A DNA stretch of 29,631 bases. It comes from Rikenellaceae bacterium. GTDB taxonomy: Bacteria; Bacteroidota; Bacteroidia; Bacteroidales; UBA932. Positions within the stretch are counted from its first letter, which is position 1; each line of letters opens with the position of its first letter. The position numbers were made by a program, and so were the translations under genes. Location of the stretch: NCBI GenBank assembly GCA_900769735.1, contig CAAGHY010000124.1, forward strand, positions 1 to 29,631, in the 5' to 3' direction. The notes under the pieces were generated by a model. The model made no database searches. It saw only the letters and a program-made list of their open reading frames with translations, and was not told the DNA's origin. Below are positions 1-8,390 of this stretch, piece by piece.

Positions 1-2485
1 CAGCTTTGTTTCTGTCATTTGTAAGTGAACCGTCAGCAGTGCGGAAAAGACCCTCACCGTTTGAAGGGTTAACACCGTACCAGTCTCTCAAATAGAAAGT
101 ATACATGCTCTTACCAGGAACAATTCTTACTGGAGATGAACCGCCGTTACGTGGGTCAGCTGCAGTAAGGAACTCAGAACCAGCAAGGTCAAGAACCTCT
201 GATCTGTTGAATGCAATGTTGAAACCAGCTGTCCAGGTAATGTCATCATTTCTTAGGATGTCACCCTCTACAGAGAACTCAACACCTTTATTTCTTACTG
301 AACCAATGTTCATTGTGTTTGAGCTGAAACCTGAAGTCTGAGGAACCTGTTTTGCAAGAAGCATATCATCTGTCAAACGGTTGTAAACCTCAAGGCTACC
401 GTTGATTCTGTCAATGAATGCAAAGTCAACACCAACGTTCCAAGATTTGTTTTTCTCCCAAGAAAGGTCTGGGTTGGCAACACGTGAAGGAAGCATACCG
501 GTAATTCCGTTATATCCTGAAGTTGCGTACAAACCGTAAGCAAGATATCTTGAAATGTTGTTGTTACCGTTAACACCGTATGAAGCTCTAAGCTTCAAAG
601 TATTCAACCATCTCTTGTCTTTAAGCCAGTTCTCATTGTGAATGTTCCAAGATGCAGAAGCACTCCAGAACAAACCCCACTTGTTGTTGTTACCGAACAA
701 TGAAGAACCGTCATAACGTACAGATCCCTGTAGGTAGTATTTTGAATCAAAGCTATAGTCTGCCAAACCGAAGAATGAAAGCAAAGTCTCTGCACTCTCA
801 CCGTAACCTACCTCATCAGAAGCAGCATTACCTGTGTTTGGATAAGGGATAGCAGGATCCACATCTGGTGAATATCCCTGCAACCAGCTGTAATCATCAT
901 ACTGAGCCTCCTGACCTGCCAACAATCTTAGAGAGTGTTTGTCAGCATATGTATCATTGTAGTTTACAGTATTTGAAGTGGTAAGTCTGTATGACTGTGT
1001 TCTGGTCAACCAAAGAGTTGAAGTACCATCGTTTGCCTCAGGGCTCCAGTACTGTCTTGAATCTACATAAGACATCTCAGCACCGTTGGTAGATTTGATG
1101 GTAACCTCCTTAATTGGTTTGTACTCTACATACATGCTACCCTGGAAACGGTATGATTTGTCATTATAGTCATCATACTCAGCAACCTGTCTAGGGTTTG
1201 TATTTGAGTTGTTAGGCAAATTCAAGTTATGTCCGCCATTCTCATCGTAAGCAGGGGTCCAAGGAAGGATATTCCACATTGCAAACGCACCATTTGCATA
1301 ATAAAGGCTACCCATCTGTCCTGAACTCTGGTCTGAGAAACCTGCGTTCACTTTTGCACCAGCTTTAAGGTTTTTCAACAAATTGTAGTCTGCATTTACA
1401 CGTGCTGTAAATCTCTGGAAATCTACACCATAGTAAACACCAGTCTCTTTATGGTATGCCAATGAACTGTAGAAGCTTGATTTCTCATTACCACCAAGAG
1501 CATTGATCTCATACTCCTGCATATTACCAACTCTTGTAAGGTGGTCATACCAATCGGTAATTTCACCATCCAACAAAGACATTGGGCGGTAATAGTTACC
1601 TTTAGGATCATCTGGATCGAAACCTGCATTCTTGATAGCAACTCTCTGGAAATCCAAAAGCTCTGCAGCACTTACAGGTCTAAGGTCATTATCGTTTGAA
1701 AGAACAGTAGCACCCATTTTAGCTCTTGCAGTAAATGAAGATTTACCCTGTTTACCGCTTTTTGTAGTAACAAGGATTACACCGTTAGCTGCACGTGAAC
1801 CATAAATTGAAGCAGCAGCAGCATCTTTCAATACTGTAATAGACTCAATGTCATTAGGGTTGATTGAAGCCATAGTTGTACCTGAACCGGCACCTACTGT
1901 AGACATCACGTTCTGGTCATTTGCAATTACCGGAATACCATCAACAACCCATAGAGGGTCACTGTCTGCACCAATTGAAGAGATACCGCGGATACGGATA
2001 GTGGTAGGGGCACCTGGCTGTCCTGATACAGATGAAATCTGTACACCGGCCATTTTACCTGCCAACATTTTCTCTACAGATGCGATAGGAGCATCACCGA
2101 TGGCATCAGATTTTACAGTTGTAACCGAACCGGTCTTGGCCTCACGGCTTACTGTACCGTAAGCTACAACCATAACGTCATCCAACATCTGCGCCTCTTC
2201 CTCCATCACAACATTAATTTGGGCTCTGTTGTTAATAGGCATAACAACCTCTTTCATTCCAACAAGGGAGAAGGTCAATGTACCGTTCTGAGGTGCATTG
2301 ATCTGATAGTTACCGTCTGCATCAGTTGATGTGCCGGTAGTGGAACCTTGAAGCAATACGTAAACACCAATAATGGGGTCGCCATTATGGTCTGTAACAG
2401 TACCTCTAACTGTAATGTTCTGTGCCCAAGCAAAACTTACAGCCAACAAAGAAAGTACTGTCAAGAAAAACTTTACTTTTCTCAT
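1..2485 (-). CDS. SusC/RagA-family TonB-linked outer-membrane transporter (partial, C-terminus beyond left edge)
   Basis: Open reading frame of 828 residues that starts at the ATG at 2485 and runs off the left edge without a stop. Family members are usually about 1000 residues, so roughly 150-200 barrel residues are probably missing. Residues 1-22 are a signal peptide (MRKVKFFLTVLSLLAVSFAWAQ). Residues 23-98 look like a carboxypeptidase-regulatory-like domain (GTVTDHNGDPIIGVYVLLQG). A TonB-box-like DDVMVVAYGTV lies at 102-112 and the plug at about 115-240, with the family signatures DPLWVVDGIP and DAAAASIYGSRAANGVILVT. The remainder is aromatic-rich barrel. The family imports glycans, peptides or other large ligands across the outer membrane with TonB energy and a SusD-like lid. 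The SusD gene, if present, would lie outside the window, so the substrate cannot be inferred. There is no STN domain, so nothing suggests FecR-type signalling. Confidence 0.93.
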   Translation of the reverse strand, partial: MRKVKFFLTVLSLLAVSFAWAQNITVRGTVTDHNGDPIIGVYVLLQGSTTGTSTDADGNYQINAPQNGTLTFSLVGMKEVVMPINNRAQINVVMEEEAQMLDDVMVVAYGTVSREAKTGSVTTVKSDAIGDAPIASVEKMLAGKMAGVQISSVSGQPGAPTTIRIRGISSIGADSDPLWVVDGIPVIANDQNVMSTVGAGSGTTMASINPNDIESITVLKDAAAASIYGSRAANGVILVTTKSGKQGKSSFTARAKMGATVLSNDNDLRPVSAAELLDFQRVAIKNAGFDPDDPKGNYYRPMSLLDGEITDWYDHLTRVGNMQEYEINALGGNEKSSFYSSLAYHKETGVYYGVDFQRFTARVNADYNLLKNLKAGAKVNAGFSDQSSGQMGSLYYANGAFAMWNILPWTPAYDENGGHNLNLPNNSNTNPRQVAEYDDYNDKSYRFQGSMYVEYKPIKEVTIKSTNGAEMSYVDSRQYWSPEANDGTSTLWLTRTQSYRLTTSNTVNYNDTYADKHSLRLLAGQEAQYDDYSWLQGYSPDVDPAIPYPNTGNAASDEVGYGESAETLLSFFGLADYSFDSKYYLQGSVRYDGSSLFGNNNKWGLFWSASASWNIHNENWLKDKRWLNTLKLRASYGVNGNNNISRYLAYGLYATSGYNGITGMLPSRVANPDLSWEKNKSWNVGVDFAFIDRINGSLEVYNRLTDDMLLAKQVPQTSGFSSNTMNIGSVRNKGVEFSVEGDILRNDDITWTAGFNIAFNRSEVLDLAGSEFLTAADPRNGGSSPVRIVPGKSMYTFYLRDWYGVNPSNGEGLFRTADGSLTNDRNKA

Positions 2486-2557
2486 AAAGGTTTTTTTTAG
2501 GGTTAATATTAAATCATTTTTATAGGTTTCATTCCTATTCCCACCCAAGGGAAGCTG

Positions 2558-2586
2558 CAAATATAACAAAAGTTTATTTCACCAAA
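2558..2586 (-). promoter_or_regulatory. Candidate promoter of the SusC-family gene
   Basis: On the minus strand TATATTTG (2565-2558) fits the Bacteroidota -7 consensus TAnnTTTG. A TTTG at 2586-2583 lies 17 bases upstream as a possible -33 element. Transcription would begin near 2550, giving a leader of about 65 bases before the ATG at 2485. The leader just before the start is A-rich, with no Shine-Dalgarno sequence, which is usual for this phylum. Confidence 0.5.
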
Positions 2587-2742
2587 AAGTGAAATACTTA
2601 ACTCTATTTAATCATAAAGATAAAGATTTCTAATAAAATAGCCTCCATTTTTCACATTCGTTAATATAATCTTAACAAAATTGGCTATTCTTTTAAATTA
2701 ATCTGAAAACTTGTTGCTTTTAATAAATACACTATAGAGCAT

Positions 2743-2776
2743 AAAAAAAAAGAACCCGCTGCAAAGCGGGTTCTTT
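2743..2776 (-). terminator. Rho-independent terminator after gdhA
   Basis: A perfect 10-base stem, AGAACCCGCT (2751-2760) with AGCGGGTTCT (2765-2774), closes a 4-base loop. On the minus strand it is followed by an uninterrupted T tract (complement of 2743-2751). It sits just downstream of the gdhA stop codon and closes the korA-korB-gdhA unit. Confidence 0.93.
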
Positions 2777-2799
2777 ATATAAGGAGTAATATCTTTCAA

Positions 2800-4143
2800 T
2801 TAGATGATACCCTGCTCCAACATAGCCTGAGCAACTTTCATGAAACCTGCAATGTTAGCACCTTTCACGTAGTCAACTCTACCATCTGGCTGTGTACCGA
2901 ATTTAACACAAGCCTCGTGGATGCTCTCCATAATGTAGTGAAGTTTAGCGTCAACCTCAGCACCTGACCAGCTGATATGAGTAGCATTCTGAGTCATCTC
3001 AAGACCTGAAGTAGCTACACCACCTGCGTTAACTGCTTTACCAGGAGCGAATAGAACTTTAGCATCCTGGAATGCTTTGATAGCCTCTGGAGTACAACCC
3101 ATGTTAGAAACCTCGCAGCAGCACCAAGTACCGTTAGCAAGAAGCTCTTTAGCGTCATCACCGTTAAGCTCATTCTGGAATGCACAAGGAAGAGCGATAT
3201 CACATTTTACGCTCCAAGCTTTTTTACCTGCAGTAAATTTAGCAGCGCCTGGGAATTTAGTTGCCATATCCTCAACTTTGTTGCGGTTAGATGAACGCAT
3301 CTCTAGCATATAGTCAATCATCTCTTTAGTGATACCGTCTGGAATCTCGCAAACTCCGTCTGGACCAGAGATAGCAACAACTTTAGCACCTAGCTCTGTA
3401 GCTTTAGTTGCAGCACCCCATGCTACGTTACCGAAACCTGAAAGGGCAACAGTTTTACCTTTAATATCTTTACCTGCTTTTGCAAGAACGTGCTCAGTGA
3501 AGTAAAGTGCACCGAAACCTGTAGCCTCTGGACGAAGGATTGAACCACCCCAGCAAGCACCTTTACCAGTTAGAACACCTACGTTGTACTCTCTAGCAAG
3601 TTTAGTGTACATACCGTACAAGTAACCGATCTCACGGCCACCTACTCCTACGTCACCTGCAGGAACGTCCTGATCTGGACCAATGTTGTGCCACAACTCT
3701 AGCATGAATGCCTGGCAGAAACGCATAATCTCAGCGTCAGATTTTCCTACTGGATCGAAATCTGAACCACCTTTACCACCACCCATAGGAAGAGTAGTCA
3801 ATGCATTTTTGAAAGTCTGCTCAAAGCCCAAGAATTTAAGCATTGAAGGGGTAACAGCTTTGTGGAAACGAAGACCGCCTTTGTAAGGTCCAATAGCTGC
3901 GTTGAACTGTACACGGTAACCCAAGTTAGTCTGTACATTACCTGCATCGTCAACCCAAGTTACACGGAATGTGAAGATTCTGTCAGGCTCAACGATTCTC
4001 TCAACGATTTTAGCTTTCTCAAACTCAGGATGCTGGTTGTAAACCTCCTCGATTGACTCAAGCACCTCGTGAACTGCCTGTAGATACTCTGGCTCATGGC
4101 TATATTTAGCCTGAAGTTTCGCCATTATTTCAGCTGCTTTCAT
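2800..4143 (-). CDS. gdhA: Glutamate dehydrogenase, hexameric, probably NADP-dependent
   Basis: 447 residues, the usual length of the small hexameric glutamate dehydrogenases, and alignable by eye with E. coli GdhA from end to end. It interconverts 2-oxoglutarate plus ammonium with glutamate in the cytosol. Visible landmarks are the substrate-binding GPYKGG (K88), the catalytic-lysine segment LPMGGGKGGSDFDP (K124), PAGDVGVGGREIGY around the catalytic Asp164, the Rossmann motif SGFGNVAWG (235-243), and the C-terminal APGKAVNAGGVATSGLEM. NADP preference is inferred from overall similarity, not from a diagnostic residue. One stretch is unusual: where relatives read EGANMPTT, this protein reads CCCEVSNMGCTPEA (341-354), keeping the Asn but adding four cysteines. 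It is third in the minus-strand unit after korA and korB, 52 bases behind korB, and is followed by a strong terminator. Confidence 0.95.
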   Translation of the reverse strand: MKAAEIMAKLQAKYSHEPEYLQAVHEVLESIEEVYNQHPEFEKAKIVERIVEPDRIFTFRVTWVDDAGNVQTNLGYRVQFNAAIGPYKGGLRFHKAVTPSMLKFLGFEQTFKNALTTLPMGGGKGGSDFDPVGKSDAEIMRFCQAFMLELWHNIGPDQDVPAGDVGVGGREIGYLYGMYTKLAREYNVGVLTGKGACWGGSILRPEATGFGALYFTEHVLAKAGKDIKGKTVALSGFGNVAWGAATKATELGAKVVAISGPDGVCEIPDGITKEMIDYMLEMRSSNRNKVEDMATKFPGAAKFTAGKKAWSVKCDIALPCAFQNELNGDDAKELLANGTWCCCEVSNMGCTPEAIKAFQDAKVLFAPGKAVNAGGVATSGLEMTQNATHISWSGAEVDAKLHYIMESIHEACVKFGTQPDGRVDYVKGANIAGFMKVAQAMLEQGII

Positions 4144-4195
4144 AATAAATTTTTCTTTTAAGTTGTTTTGTATAAAATGAACTAAGTTTTTTCAA

Positions 4196-5215
4196 TTATT
4201 TAACCTCCCAGGTTGCACCTGAACGCAACAACTGGTCGATAGTAGAAATTTTTGCTTTCTCTTTAACCTCTGCTACCTGATTGTGAACGTTAGCATCATA
4301 AGTTGAATCCTCAACATCTCTGATAACACCCAATGCTACAGGATAGTCAGGGTATTTCATATTTGCAAGCATAGTATGGATAGGAAGCTTGTCATCTGAT
4401 TTTGCATCGTGTACAAGGATATCCTTCTCAGTTACACCATTCTCGCCAATTGTCACAACTTTAAGCTGCAAACCGTCAAGAACCAAACCTTTGTCTCTGT
4501 TGGCACCAAAGATCATAGGCTCGCCGTGTCTAAGGACAATAGTTCTGTCTGCTCTTACAGATCTCTCAGCAAACTCCTGGTGTGTACCGTCATTGAAGAT
4601 AACACAGTTAACAAGCATCTCCATGATTGAAGTACCTTTATGTTTTGCTGCCTGAACCATAATCTCCTGGTTCAGCTTAAGCTCTGAATCCAAGCTGCGG
4701 GCAAAGAAAGTACCTCTTGCACCCAATACAAGGTTACCTGGAGTGAACGGCTCCTCAATTGAACCGTAAGGTGAAGTCTTGGTTACAATACCTTTCTTTG
4801 AAGTTGGAGAGTACTGTCCTTTAGTAAGACCATAGATTCTGTTGTTGAACAGAATGATGTTAAGGTCAATATTTCTTCTGATAGCGTGGATAAAGTGGTT
4901 ACCACCAATAGCCAATGAGTCACCGTCACCGGTAGCCTGCCATACAGAAAGTTTTGGATTAGCCACTTTAACACCAGTAGAAATAGCAGTTGCTCTACCG
5001 TGGATTGAGTGGAAACCGTAAGTGTTCATATAATAAGGGAAACGTGAAGAACAACCGATACCTGATACGAATACCAAGTCCTCCTTGTTGATGTTAAGCT
5101 CCTCACATACCTCAGGCATTGCTTTAAGCACTGATGCCAAAATTGCGTGGTCACCACAACCCGGACACCATTTTACTTCCTGATCACTTTTAAAGTCTTG
5201 TGATGTATATTTCAT
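4196..5215 (-). CDS. korB: 2-oxoacid:ferredoxin oxidoreductase beta subunit (probably 2-oxoglutarate)
   Basis: 339 residues. This is the thiamine-pyrophosphate and iron-sulfur subunit of a two-subunit oxidoreductase that makes or splits 2-oxoglutarate using succinyl-CoA, CO2 and reduced ferredoxin. The N-terminus has the WCPGCGDHAIL motif, and the TPP/Mg motif GDGDSLAIGGNH...NNRIYGLTKGQ spans about 95-133. Cysteines 17, 20, 55 and 203 are at the spacing known to hold the single [4Fe-4S] cluster in two-subunit enzymes. There is no separate ferredoxin domain. It begins 26 bases after the korA stop, so the two subunits are co-transcribed. The 2-oxoglutarate assignment over another 2-oxoacid rests on family resemblance and the neighbouring gdhA. 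Confidence 0.92.
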   Translation of the reverse strand: MKYTSQDFKSDQEVKWCPGCGDHAILASVLKAMPEVCEELNINKEDLVFVSGIGCSSRFPYYMNTYGFHSIHGRATAISTGVKVANPKLSVWQATGDGDSLAIGGNHFIHAIRRNIDLNIILFNNRIYGLTKGQYSPTSKKGIVTKTSPYGSIEEPFTPGNLVLGARGTFFARSLDSELKLNQEIMVQAAKHKGTSIMEMLVNCVIFNDGTHQEFAERSVRADRTIVLRHGEPMIFGANRDKGLVLDGLQLKVVTIGENGVTEKDILVHDAKSDDKLPIHTMLANMKYPDYPVALGVIRDVEDSTYDANVHNQVAEVKEKAKISTIDQLLRSGATWEVK

Positions 5216-5241
5216 AACAATGTTTCTTTAGATGTAAATGA

Positions 5242-7071
5242 TTACAGAGCGTTAACTGCGTCAACAATCTCCTTAACAATAAATGGCTGTCCCTGAACCT
5301 TGTTCAACTGCTCAAATGCAAACTCAGGATGTTTACCTCTCAAGTAGCTTACAAACTGGCCGCTGTTCAACTCGCAAACGATAATCTTCTTGAATTTCTT
5401 GAATACCTCTGCTGTGTTCTTAGGAAGCGGGTTGATATAGTCGAAATGAGCGAAACCAACGTTTTTACCCTCCTCAAGCAACTGTTTTGTTGCAGTGTAA
5501 AGGTGACCGTAAGTACCACCCCAACCAACGATAAGGACATCACCCTCCTGGTTGCCCATAACCTCAAGATCAGGAATGTAATTTGCAACTCTTGCAACTT
5601 TCTCTGCTCTGTTTGCAACCATGATCTCGTGGTTCTCAGGATCTGAAGAAACTGCACCGTTCTCAGCTTTCTCCAAACCTCCTACTCTGTGCTCCAAACC
5701 TGGTGTACCAGGATGAGCCCAACGTCTTGCCCAACGCTCAAGGTCTCTCTCGTATGGTTTGAATTTACCCTCACATTTGTCAATGATAGGAGCATTGATA
5801 GAAGGATAAGTGCTCATATCAGGAATTCTCCAAGGCTCTGAACCGTTGCCAATGAAACCCTCAGTAAGAAGGATAACAGGCATCATATGCTCCAATGCAT
5901 ATTTTGCAGCATAGAATGCAGACTCAAAGCAGTGTGATGGAGTACGTGCAGCCATTACCATAATAGGACACTCACCGTTTCTTCCGTAAAGTGCCTGCAT
6001 AAGGTCTGTCTGCTCAGTTTTTGTAGGGATACCTGTAGAAGGGCCACTTCTCTGTACATCTACAATTACTAGAGGAAGCTCTGTAATCATAGCTAGACCC
6101 ATAGCCTCAGATTTCAATGAAAGACCAGGACCTGAAGTGGTTGTTACAGCAAGGTTACCTGCATAAGCGGCACCTACTGAAGTACAGATACCTGCAATCT
6201 CATCCTCGCACTGTACAGTTTTTGCACCGAATGCTTTGTGGATTGCCAACTCCTCAAGAATTACAGTTGCAGGGGTGATAGGGTAAGAACCGCAGAATAG
6301 TGGAAGACCTGATTTCTCAGATGCTGCCAATAGACCCCACGCTGTTGCCTGGTTACCGTTGATGCTTCTGTAAATACCAGGCTCCTGCTGTGCAGGCTCA
6401 ATTCTGTAAGTGTTAGGAATTGCGTGAATATTGTGTGCATAGTTGTAACCGTCATTCAACACCTTTTTGTTAGGTGCAATAAGAGCCGGTTTCTTAGCAA
6501 ATTTCTTCTCTAGATACTCCTCTGTGAAATGCAATGGACGATTGAACATGAAGTAGCACATACCCAATGTGAACAAGTTCTTGCAACGGATAATTGACTT
6601 GTTGTCCAAACCACTGTCTTTCAACGACTCTTTGGTTAGAGATGTGATCGGAGCCCAAACGATATGATAATCTTTAAGGTTCATCTCCTCAATAGGATCG
6701 TTTGTCTTGAAACCAGCTTTCTCCAAGCCTTTCTCATCAAATGAATCCTCATCAAGGATAATGCTCGCACCAGGTTTAGCCCATTTTGCATTTGCTTTCA
6801 ATGCTGCAGGGTTCATTGCAACCAAAACGTCACAAAAATCTCCTGGTGTTTTTACCTCTGTCTGTCCAATGTGTACTTGGAATCCCGATACTCCAGCTAC
6901 AGTACCCTGCGGTGCCCTGATCTCAGCCGGATAATCCGGAAATGTAGAAATTTCATTTCCGTACAGCGCAGAGGCATCTGCGAACAAAGTACCGGTTAGC
7001 TGCATTCCATCACCAGAGTCACCGGTGAAACGGATTACTACCTCCTTTGTGTCAATAATTTTGTGTTCCAT
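5242..7071 (-). CDS. korA: 2-oxoacid:ferredoxin oxidoreductase alpha subunit with fused gamma domain (probably 2-oxoglutarate)
   Basis: 609 residues, partner of the korB product. Residues about 10-200 form the gamma (CoA-handling) domain, opening with VVIRFTGDSGDGMQLTG. The alpha pyrimidine-binding domain follows from about 240, with the hallmark YPITP at 263-267. A transketolase-C-like domain occupies about 500-605. The gamma-alpha fusion is the normal arrangement in two-subunit 2-oxoacid oxidoreductases. It is the first gene of korA-korB-gdhA. The ATG at 7071 is supported by the leader upstream carrying a TAnnTTTG element and a short inverted repeat. Confidence 0.92.
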   Translation of the reverse strand: MEHKIIDTKEVVIRFTGDSGDGMQLTGTLFADASALYGNEISTFPDYPAEIRAPQGTVAGVSGFQVHIGQTEVKTPGDFCDVLVAMNPAALKANAKWAKPGASIILDEDSFDEKGLEKAGFKTNDPIEEMNLKDYHIVWAPITSLTKESLKDSGLDNKSIIRCKNLFTLGMCYFMFNRPLHFTEEYLEKKFAKKPALIAPNKKVLNDGYNYAHNIHAIPNTYRIEPAQQEPGIYRSINGNQATAWGLLAASEKSGLPLFCGSYPITPATVILEELAIHKAFGAKTVQCEDEIAGICTSVGAAYAGNLAVTTTSGPGLSLKSEAMGLAMITELPLVIVDVQRSGPSTGIPTKTEQTDLMQALYGRNGECPIMVMAARTPSHCFESAFYAAKYALEHMMPVILLTEGFIGNGSEPWRIPDMSTYPSINAPIIDKCEGKFKPYERDLERWARRWAHPGTPGLEHRVGGLEKAENGAVSSDPENHEIMVANRAEKVARVANYIPDLEVMGNQEGDVLIVGWGGTYGHLYTATKQLLEEGKNVGFAHFDYINPLPKNTAEVFKKFKKIIVCELNSGQFVSYLRGKHPEFAFEQLNKVQGQPFIVKEIVDAVNAL

Positions 7072-7090
7072 AAAGAATAATTCCTCAATG

Positions 7091-7108
7091 TTACGTAAAG
7101 CTACGTAA
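7091..7108. promoter_or_regulatory. Inverted repeat in the korA leader
   Basis: TTACGTA (7091-7097) and TACGTAA (7102-7108) form a perfect 7-base inverted repeat around AAGC. It lies 20-37 bases upstream of the korA ATG, downstream of the predicted transcription start. Each half contains the self-palindrome TACGTA. It could be an operator or a small leader hairpin; there is no T tract, so it is not a terminator. Confidence 0.4.
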
Positions 7109-7139
7109 GTTTATTTTTAGCGTATTTTAAAATATTACA

Positions 7140-7147
7140 CAAATGTA
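7140..7147 (-). promoter_or_regulatory. Candidate -7 element of the korA-korB-gdhA unit
   Basis: TACATTTG on the minus strand matches TAnnTTTG exactly, 69 bases upstream of the korA ATG. I do not see a TTTG/TTG -33 element at the usual spacing, so the call rests on the -7 match and its position. Confidence 0.45.
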
Positions 7148-7206
7148 ATGATAATTCTTTATGATTCTAATATTTTAACAAAATATTTTCTTCACCATCC
7201 AAGAGA

Positions 7207-7239
7207 TAAAAAAAGGAGGAAAACATATTGTCTTCCTCC
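7207..7239 (-). terminator. Rho-independent terminator after the second skp gene
   Basis: Arms at 7215-7224 (GGAGGAAAAC) and 7230-7239 (GTCTTCCTCC) pair over 10 positions with one mismatch around a 5-base loop. On the minus strand a seven-base T tract follows (complement of 7208-7214). It ends the nadK-uppS-bamA-skp-skp unit before korA's promoter region. Confidence 0.88.
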
Positions 7240-7267
7240 CGATAATTCTAAAAGTGCCTGTTTTCAA

Positions 7268-7825
7268 TTACTGCGCCTGCTGCTGGGATCCAAGCTGCGA
7301 TGGAGCAACTTTCTCTGCTGGAATGCCCAACTCTTTCTTTGCCATAGGAAGCAAATCAATGCTGCTCGCACCCTTGAAAATTACAGCACCTGCAGAAAGG
7401 TCAATCACATATGTGAAACCGCCCTCTGTTCCAATTTTCTCAATAGCCTTGTTTGCTTTCTCAAAAACTGGAGCATAAAGCTGCTGCTGCAACTGTCCCA
7501 TCTCCTGCTGTGCATTCTGCTGGAATACCTGCAATCTCTCCTGCATACCCTGAAGCTCTTTGGTTTTGTCCTCAAGAACTGCAGCTGTCCAAGTACCGCT
7601 CTTCTGCTGATAAGTCTGGTACTTTGTATTGAACTCCTGCTGCATGCCCTGCATAGTCTCATCAAGCTCCTTTGCATATTTCTCAAGTTTCACAACTGCA
7701 GAATCTCTCTCTGGCATAAGATTGATAAGCTCCTGCATATTGATATGACCAATTTTAGTCTGTGCAAAAGATTGTGTAGCAAAAAGCACCATTGCAAGTG
7801 CCAAAATTTTAGTTACTTTCTTCAT
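7268..7825 (-). CDS. Skp/OmpH-family periplasmic chaperone (second copy)
   Basis: 185 residues. The signal peptide MKKVTKILALAMVLFATQSFAQ is followed by TKIGHINMQELINLMPERDS, the typical start of the OmpH/Skp fold. A long glutamine- and glutamate-rich coiled coil (about 45-125) and a return to the core sheet (FTYVIDLSAGAVIF) complete the fold. The family holds unfolded outer-membrane proteins in the periplasm and delivers them to the Bam complex. The tail after about residue 170 is Gln/Ala-rich and not part of the fold. It lies 35 bases after the first skp copy and directly before a terminator. Skp pairs behind bamA are normal in Bacteroidota; what distinguishes the roles of the two copies cannot be read from sequence. 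Confidence 0.9.
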   Translation of the reverse strand: MKKVTKILALAMVLFATQSFAQTKIGHINMQELINLMPERDSAVVKLEKYAKELDETMQGMQQEFNTKYQTYQQKSGTWTAAVLEDKTKELQGMQERLQVFQQNAQQEMGQLQQQLYAPVFEKANKAIEKIGTEGGFTYVIDLSAGAVIFKGASSIDLLPMAKKELGIPAEKVAPSQLGSQQQAQ

Positions 7826-7860
7826 ATTTTTACAATCAATTATTATTTATTTCTATATAA

Positions 7861-8370
7861 TTAGTAGCCTAAAGCCTTGATTACCAATCCACTCAAATCA
7901 TCACTCTCCCTGGCATAAGCTACTCCCTGCATAAGGGAAGTGTCAAAGATAATCATAAAATTGCCATTTTCAGCAATTTTCTTTATGGCTGCATCAACTC
8001 TCTCCTTCAGCGGATTCAGCAGTTCCTCAGATTTTTTCTGCATAAGACCGTCCTGTCCGAAATAAGTCTTCTGAAGTTCCTTTACAGTCTGCTCCCTGCT
8101 GATGATCTCATTCTCACGCTGAGCCCTTGCCTGAGCTGAAAGGGTACCTTTCTGCTGCTGGTAATTCTGGTACATAGCCTCAATCTTTGCGTACTCACTC
8201 TCAATCTTCTGGCTGTACTGATTGCCCAAATTTTCAAGTTGCGCCTGTGCACTCTTGTATTCAGGAATCGCTGAAAGTATTTTCTCCGTATTGATATAAC
8301 CCACTTTCTGCGCACTTGCCTGCAATGACGCAAACAACATTGCAACTGCAATAATCAAAACCTTTTTCAT
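7861..8370 (-). CDS. skp: Skp/OmpH-family periplasmic chaperone (first copy, next to bamA)
   Basis: 169 residues, close to classical Skp length. The signal peptide MKKVLIIAVAMLFASLQASAQ precedes KVGYINTEKILSAIPEY, the conserved Skp core strand and helix. A coiled-coil arm covers about 40-115, and the C-terminal core segment contains FMIIFDTS. It probably chaperones outer-membrane proteins between the Sec translocon and BamA, and the gene starts 20 bases after the bamA stop, as expected for that partnership. It differs from the downstream copy mainly in lacking the Gln/Ala-rich tail. Confidence 0.92.
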   Translation of the reverse strand: MKKVLIIAVAMLFASLQASAQKVGYINTEKILSAIPEYKSAQAQLENLGNQYSQKIESEYAKIEAMYQNYQQQKGTLSAQARAQRENEIISREQTVKELQKTYFGQDGLMQKKSEELLNPLKERVDAAIKKIAENGNFMIIFDTSLMQGVAYARESDDLSGLVIKALGY

Positions 8371-8390
8371 ACAAATCCCTTTTTAAATGA

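Larger units (their letters stand above)
2486..2799. other. Intergenic region between gdhA and the SusC-family gene
   Basis: AT-rich gap of 314 bases. It holds the gdhA terminator (2743-2776) at one end and the candidate SusC promoter (2558-2586) at the other. Between them I see only a weak 7-base inverted repeat (AATAGCC at 2637-2643, GGCTATT at 2683-2689) and no convincing small gene or structured RNA. Confidence 0.6.

Noticed and set aside
2637..2689. Inverted repeat AATAGCC / GGCTATT upstream of the SusC-family gene
   Set aside because: Only 7 bases with a 39-base spacer in AT-rich DNA, well upstream of the candidate promoter; within chance expectation.
7148..7864. Plus-strand open frame of 238 codons
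   Set aside because: Lies antisense to the second skp gene and its terminator, is Leu/Cys/His-rich, and shows no domain. The minus-strand gene has a signal peptide and a clear family.
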